Below, piece after piece: positions 58,922 through 64,000 of a stretch of DNA of 64,000 bases. How positions within the stretch are numbered: the first letter of the stretch is position 1; each line of letters opens with the position of its first letter. Made by a program: the position numbers and the translations under genes. Below the pieces are notes generated by a model. That model was not told the DNA's origin. It saw only the letters and a list, made by a program, of their open reading frames with translations, and did no database searches. Source of the DNA: Chelydra serpentina. Taxonomy: Eukaryota > Chordata > Testudines > Chelydridae. The stretch covers positions 1,488,001 to 1,552,000 of the forward strand of contig JBAIAC010000132.1 in NCBI GenBank assembly GCA_037349315.1, read 5' to 3'.

Positions 58922-59085
58922 CAGGGGAAAGCGCGAACGCAGTCCCCCCCTACCACAAATTCTGCAGTTGAGTTTCCCACATTTGGGGAAATCACAGAGG
59001 TCAGCACACCCGCAGTGCAATGGATGAACCTCACGCTGGGAAAACCACCTTGCTGATCATGGTATCTCCCCTGCCAGGTAAGTAT
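58922..59085 (-). ncRNA. RNU1: U1 snRNA gene, unit 14 (C58U, U137G allele)
   Basis: Full length with both marker changes of unit 2. About 140 bases beyond its 3' end it has a private aagatgagaaaac where other units read aagatgggaaaac. Confidence 0.96.
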
Positions 59086-61478
59086 AAGTCCCCACCGCTC
59101 AGCCGCCGCCTGCCCTCGCTCGCCCAACACTCTCAACCCACGGTGGGGAACGCCCCAGCCAGCCTCCCTCGCCCCACCCCCACTACCACGAGCTGCCCCG
59201 TCCTGGCCCCTGGGCCACACTCTTCTCCACACCCAGCCCCAGGTGCCAGATTCCCGCCCTGCTCGGTAGCCTGCTCCCACAATGCTCTGCTTGCACACAT
59301 ATCTGCAAACGTGCTCACGCGGCACCGCCCCTCCGGAAACAGAGAAAACATGGGGATTCGTTATTCTAATTCAGGGATAGGCAACCTATGGCACGCGTGC
59401 CAAAGGCGGCACGCGAGCTGATTTTCAGTGGCGCTCACACCGGTCCAGGGGGCTCTGCATTTTAATTTAATTTTAAATGAAGCTTCTTAAACATTTTAAA
59501 AACCTTATTTACTTTATATACAACAATAGTTTAGTTCTATATTTTAGACTTATAGAAAGAGAGCTTCTGAAAACGTTAAAATGCATTACTGGCACGCAAA
59601 ACCTTAAATTAGACTGAATAAATGAAGACTCGGAACACCACTTCTGAAAGGTTGCCGACCCCTGCTTTAGATTGTATAATTTGGGTGTCTTTCTCTCGTG
59701 GTCTCCATGGAGAGGAATATTTAGGAATTTCTCCTTTTCGGGGGGGGGGTTCATTTCAGTGAGGTTGTTACCTCTCCTTTAACAACAGCAACACCTTCTG
59801 GTTGGACTTTGCTGCTCAAACTTCTCTGGAAGGCTGAAGCTTAAATTGTAAAAAACCAGAGCTTTGGAAAATATGGTTTATATATGTAGAGCTTGATGTG
59901 TTAGCGAGATGTTTTTCCAGCAGGGGACTATTTTGTGATCTCTGTTCCTCTTGCTCTTTGGTTTCATAAGTTTTTGGTGTTAGTGATTAGCTGAGGCAAG
60001 GCTTGCGTAATGTCGAAAATAACTTTCAGATATATTTTCAAGTTCCTTTGTTTTCCCCATGCATGATTGCATTTCCAAAGAAAGGAATTAGAATAACGAA
60101 TCCCCATGTTTTCTGTGTTCATATTTAATGGTACAAAAAGGGTATTCATACTGGCCTACCCAGTTATTCTAAATGACCACATGCAGCAGAGCTCATTAAC
60201 AATGAATTCTTTCACCCCATGATTTCCCGTGAGAAGGCCACAGTGGCTCAGACTAATGGTCCATCTAGCCCAGTATTGTGTCTCTGACCTTGGCCACTAC
60301 AAGAACGTCTGGTGGAGTGTACAGCACAGGACCATTTGGAGTGATCCACCCTCATCTTCCACTCCTGCTCTCTGTGTAGTCAGAGATTTAGGGCTTGCCT
60401 CGAGCATGGGATTGCATCACTGACCAACTTCCCCAATGACTCTTGGTGGACCTAGTCTCTATTAACTTCTCTCATTCTCGGTGGAAGCCAGGTATACTTG
60501 TAGCCCTCACAGCATACACGGCAAGGAGTTCTGCACGTTCATTTTGTCACCCCCACCACCTTTACTGTATTGGGCGAAAAGGGTAAATAACACTTTGCTC
60601 TTCACTTTAGCCACGTCATTCATGGTTTGACAGACCTCTCTCATCGTGGTTCTCAACCTTTTTTTCACCGGGGCCCCTAAAATGAAACAAACAGTTCCCC
60701 AACCGGAGGTGAAGCGGAGGGGGAGAAGCACACGGGGTCACCTGCCCCCCACGTTCTGCCCTTCATTTTGCCATGCTCCCTGAAATGCTAATGTAACAGG
60801 GCAGAGCAGTGTCGCCTTGGCTAGCTGCTGCCTGCTCGTGGAGTCAGTGGCTGTGAGGCAACCCTCACTGATGGCAGGGGGAGATTTCTCTTGTGCCGTG
60901 ATACTTCCGTTTGTTCTTGTTGTTGTTGTTGTTGTTGGGCCCCTCCTCTCCCCTCCTCTTCCCTCCCCTTTCCTTCCCTTCCTCCACCCCCCGCAAAGGA
61001 GGCAGGCAGGCTTGGTGGCCCGCTGAAGTGAGTCGGAGGTGGGTCAAGCCCAGGTTTCTTTTGGCAGACGCCCGGTTGAGAACCGGTGCCGTACCGTATC
61101 CCTCCCTAGTCATCTCTTGTCAAAACTGACCAGTGTCTGTAGTCTCGCCTCATACTTTGGAAGTCTGCTATTTACCCCTTTCCACTGTGAAAACTGACTA
61201 TTTATTGCCACCCTTTGTTTCCTAGCTGCTAACCGGTTACTGATCCATGAGAGGGCTGAAGCCAGCTCGTGACTGTGAGCGCCAACCGCAGGGCAGACGG
61301 TTAAGAAGCAGGGCACAATCCGTCCAAGTTGGTTGTGTGTTCTAGATTCAGATTTCGCCACGTGTCGGATTATGGATTATGTGCCTTTGATGACTTTTTA
61401 CACCAAATTTGCTATTTGGGGATCACTTAAGCATTATGTGCAGACGACTGGAAATGTTTTTATTAAGCTGTATTTTAG

Positions 61479-61665
61479 ATCATTTTAACATTAGCTTGAC
61501 TCAAAATTTTAAATCTGTTCTTATGGCTTTAATAACTGATACTTCCTCTATCTGAGGACTATCTATTAAACTGATTTTTGGAATAGGGAGATGGAATGGC
61601 AGCTTTCTCCATCCACTGCACACATCGCCGTTATTGCAGTACTGGACCTCCAGGAACGGTGGACC
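61479..61665 (+). pseudogene. U2-B relic, unit 14
   Basis: Majority sequence. Confidence 0.85.
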
Positions 61666-62569
61666 TCCCTGTGGGGAGAATATCATGGCTGAAGAGCAGC
61701 GAAGAAACGTGGTGTTGTCTGTGTTAACATTTGGTTTGTACTAAGAGTACGGTTTTGAGTCATTTGTAACTCTTTGGTTAGTTATTAGGAAGATCTTATT
61801 AGTAGGCCTCTGAGTTGAAAGGCTGCTCTTGCAGATTTTACTTTGTCATTGCTCGTAGGTCAGTTAAACAGCTGCTTTCTTAGTCTATTCTGTGTCGGTT
61901 CTTAAACCGCTCTCCTTAGTACACCGTCCGGAATTGATTGCACGGTTTGGATCATTCTTTCCCTCGTCTCCCCACAGAAAAGAAATTTTCCATCCCTTTC
62001 CCGTTGGGAAAACGCCACCGTTTTAACTTAGGAAACAGTCTCGGTAAATCTTTTGCCCAGACCAGGGATAGTTCACAGGAGCAGAAGAGGAGGAAGGTTG
62101 CGGCCCTTTGAGTCAGATTCATAGCGTTTAAGGCCAGAAGGAGCCAGCCGATCACCTCAGAGGGACTGAGGTGCACCAATGCCCGAGGCCCTGCAATGGC
62201 AAGGAGTTGAGTTGATGCAATTGACTGTATGTTTGAGATAGTTCTGTGGGAAGGAGCAGAAAAGAGCATTGGGGCTGCGGTCTAGCGCTTGCACAGGCTT
62301 TCGGTGCCCTGTTCTGCTGTAAGAGTGAACACTGAGAGATTGCTGGTCACAGGTGGGTTTGTGCAAATTAGGAGTGTCCAGGGAACTGCCTTTGAACAGA
62401 ATTGTGTGTTAAGGGTTCTTGCTTTGAATTCTTCCACTGGAGTCATTTCGGGGAAGTGATCCTCACTTAGCGTTACCCAGTGATGGTGTTTGTTACGTGT
62501 CTCGGAGCTCGTCACGGTGAGGTAGAAAGCGTTGGGGGCAGGGGTGTGCGTGCGTCACAGAGTCTCCGC

Positions 62570-62758
62570 ATCGCTTCTCGGCTCCTCGGAGCTCAGATCA
62601 AGTGTAGTATCTGTTCTTATCAGTTTAATATCTGGTAGGTCCTTTAGTTGAGGACTGTATATTAAATGGATTTTTGAAACAGGGGGATGGAAGAGGAGCT
62701 TGCTCGCTCCACCCTATGCATCAACCTGGTATTGCAGTGTCTCCAGGACCGGTGCGTC
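62570..62758 (+). ncRNA. RNU2: U2 snRNA gene (U2-A), unit 14
   Basis: AUCGC start, gctcgctcc, same class as units 1 and 2. Confidence 0.92.
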
Positions 62759-63321
62759 TCCTTTTGGGGAGAATGTTCTGGTTAGAAAAGCAGGAAGAGT
62801 TTTACGGTGATGATGCTTCTTTAAAGCAGATTTTTTTCAAGTAGTTGAAAAATCTGAGTTCTTTAGCTAGCGCTTTGGCTTCTTTATGATAAAATACCGT
62901 TACGATGTCTTGGGAGCATTTTGTGAGTCTATAACAGTGAGGTTCTTTCTTGCCCCATCTCAGAAAAAGATAGATTAGAATTGGAAAGACTCAGAAAAAA
63001 GGGGCAACAAAACGATGAGGGGATATGGGACTGCGTCTGTATAAGAAGAGATTAATCAGATTGGGACTTTTCAGCTGGGAAAAGGGACGACTAAAGGGGG
63101 ATACGATGGAGGTCTATAAAATCATGACTGGTGTGGAGAAAGTAAATAAAGAAGTGTTATTGACTCCTTCTCATAACACAAGGTCTAGGGGTCACCAAAT
63201 GAAATTAATAGGTAGCAGGTTTAAAACAAACAAACGGAAGTGTTTCTTCCCACAACACACAGTCAACCTGTGGAACTCTTTGCCAGAGGATGTTCTGTAG
63301 GCCAAGACTATAACAGGGTTC

Positions 63322-64000
63322 AAAAAAGAACTTTGTTGGACTGACCGCCTGTGGGAAGCGCGGACACGCCAAGGGCTAGAAGCAGGGAAGAAGAGACCAA
63401 AGGAGCCAGTGGAACCTCGGCTTGAGTCAAGAGAAGACACAGGCATCAAGTGTCTTCTTAGAGCAGCCGACAGAATAGGCCTGTCATGAAAAGATGGGAA
63501 AACAGCCCCAGTAACAGATAAAGACACTGCTTCAACACAGGCTAAGGAAAAATTACAGAGTGCTCCAAAGAACACTTCCTGAGATCTTGCTTTCTTTCCA
63601 CAACTGCGCACCAGGGGAAAGCACGAACGCAGTCCCCCACTACCACAAATTCTGCAGTTGAGTTTCCCACATTTGGGGAAATCACAGAGGTCAGCACACC
63701 CGCAGTGCAATGGATGAGCCTCACGCTGGGAAAACCACCTTGCTGATCATGGTATCTCCCCTGCCAGGTAAGTATAAGTCCCCACCCCTCAGCCGCCGCC
63801 TGCCCTCGCTCGCCCAACACTCTCAACCCACGGTGGGGAACGCCCCAGCCAGCCTCCCTCGCCCCACCCCCACTACCACGAGCTGCCCCGTCCTGGCCCC
63901 TGGACCACACTCTTCTCCACACCCAGCCCCAGGTGCCAGATTCCCGCCCTGCTCGGTAGCCTGCTCCCACAATGCTCTGCTCGCACACATAACTGCAAAC
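63322..64000. repeat. Array unit 15 (cut off by the window edge, first 679 bp)
   Basis: It contains the whole U1 gene and most of its promoter. It shares cccacccctcag and cctggaccac with unit 3, continuing the unit 2/unit 14 pairing. The array continues beyond the window. Confidence 0.97.
63612..63775 (-). ncRNA. RNU1: U1 snRNA gene, unit 15 (C153U allele)
   Basis: Full length with C153U. Its upstream region carries the unit-3 markers, so the C153U allele occurs on two different promoter backgrounds, which suggests gene conversion. Confidence 0.95.

Larger units (their letters stand above)
58632..63321. repeat. Array unit 14 (4690 bp)
   Basis: Eight bases (ccctgcgg) are missing near 60692 within the hAT-like element. 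U1 carries the same C58U and U137G pair as unit 2. Seven TTG steps. Confidence 0.97.
1..64000. repeat. Tandem array of ~4.69-kb U1/U2 snRNA units
   Basis: The same sequence recurs head to tail across the whole window. The landmark caaaaaagaactttgttgg places its A-run at 1, 4698, 9386, 14080, 18778, 23474, 30451, 35147, 39844, 44540, 49237, 53933, 58632 and 63322. Both edges are inside the array, so its true size and flanks are unknown. In total there are 14 U1 genes (minus), 13 U2-A genes (plus) and 14 U2-B relics (plus). Copies carry private substitutions and tract-length differences, which argues for real separate copies rather than one sequence repeated by an assembler. Unit boundaries are arbitrary; I chose the landmark at the start of the window, which lies inside the CR1 fragment. 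Confidence 0.98.

Noticed and set aside
1..64000. CRISPR array, prokaryotic operon or integrated virus as explanation of the repeats
   Set aside because: The repeat is 4.7 kb, holds vertebrate snRNA genes and LINE/hAT relics, and has no spacer structure, operon or viral gene.
1..64000. Array as a pure assembly artefact
   Set aside because: Units carry distinct private variants, small deletions and a unique duplication joint. Still, copy number and order need spanning reads.

Overview
The window is one head-to-tail tandem array from a vertebrate nuclear genome. The best fit is a turtle: the unit carries fragments of the turtle/archosaur-type CR1 LINE (3' end of ORF2 plus the first bases of its 3' tail) and a short hAT element of a type I remember as common in turtles. 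This assignment is from memory of those families, not a search. I see no real protein-coding gene and no bacterial or viral feature. The many recurring open frames are by-products of the repeat.

The unit is about 4.69 kb. I counted 13 intact units, one composite (23474-30450, written here as units 6 and 7) and a cut-off unit 15 at the right edge. Lengths measured between identical landmarks are 4697, 4688, 4694, 4698, 4696, 6977 (composite), 4696, 4697, 4696, 4697, 4696, 4699 and 4690. Copies differ by scattered single bases, short tract-length changes and a few small deletions.

Each unit holds spliceosomal snRNA sequences on both strands. (1) A full-length 164-nt U1 snRNA gene on the minus strand (291-454 in unit 1) has a PSE near -50, an octamer-like and an SPH-like element near -200 and a 3' box, which is the RNA polymerase II snRNA layout. 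(2) A near full-length U2 snRNA gene, U2-A, lies on the plus strand (3946-4134) with its own PSE, octamer and 3' box. (3) A second U2-like copy, U2-B, also on the plus strand (2855-3041), has lost its 5' third, including the branch-site recognition sequence, but keeps a near-canonical Sm site and 3' half. U2-A and the U1 of the next unit are convergent, about 850 bp apart, with a CR1 fragment between them. The rest of the unit is decayed transposon sequence (two hAT-like elements, four CR1 pieces), a 30-bp perfect inverted repeat, a TTG microsatellite with a homopyrimidine tract, a poly-G tract and unrecognised sequence.

The RNAs are not textbook sequences. All U1 copies share about 11 differences from human U1, including two adjacent changes in the loop bound by U1-70K, yet keep the 5' splice-site recognition sequence and the Sm site. 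U2-A keeps the branch-site region exactly but is altered in stem-loops I, IIa, III and IV. This suggests an array of variant, possibly stage-specific, snRNAs, or a homogenised array on the way to decay. The sequence alone does not decide. Copy-specific variants show recent multi-unit duplications with spacings of 11,673 bp (units 5-6 to 8-9), 9,393 bp (units 10-11 to 12-13) and about 53.9 kb (units 2-3 to 14-15). A 2,281-bp internal duplication made the composite unit.
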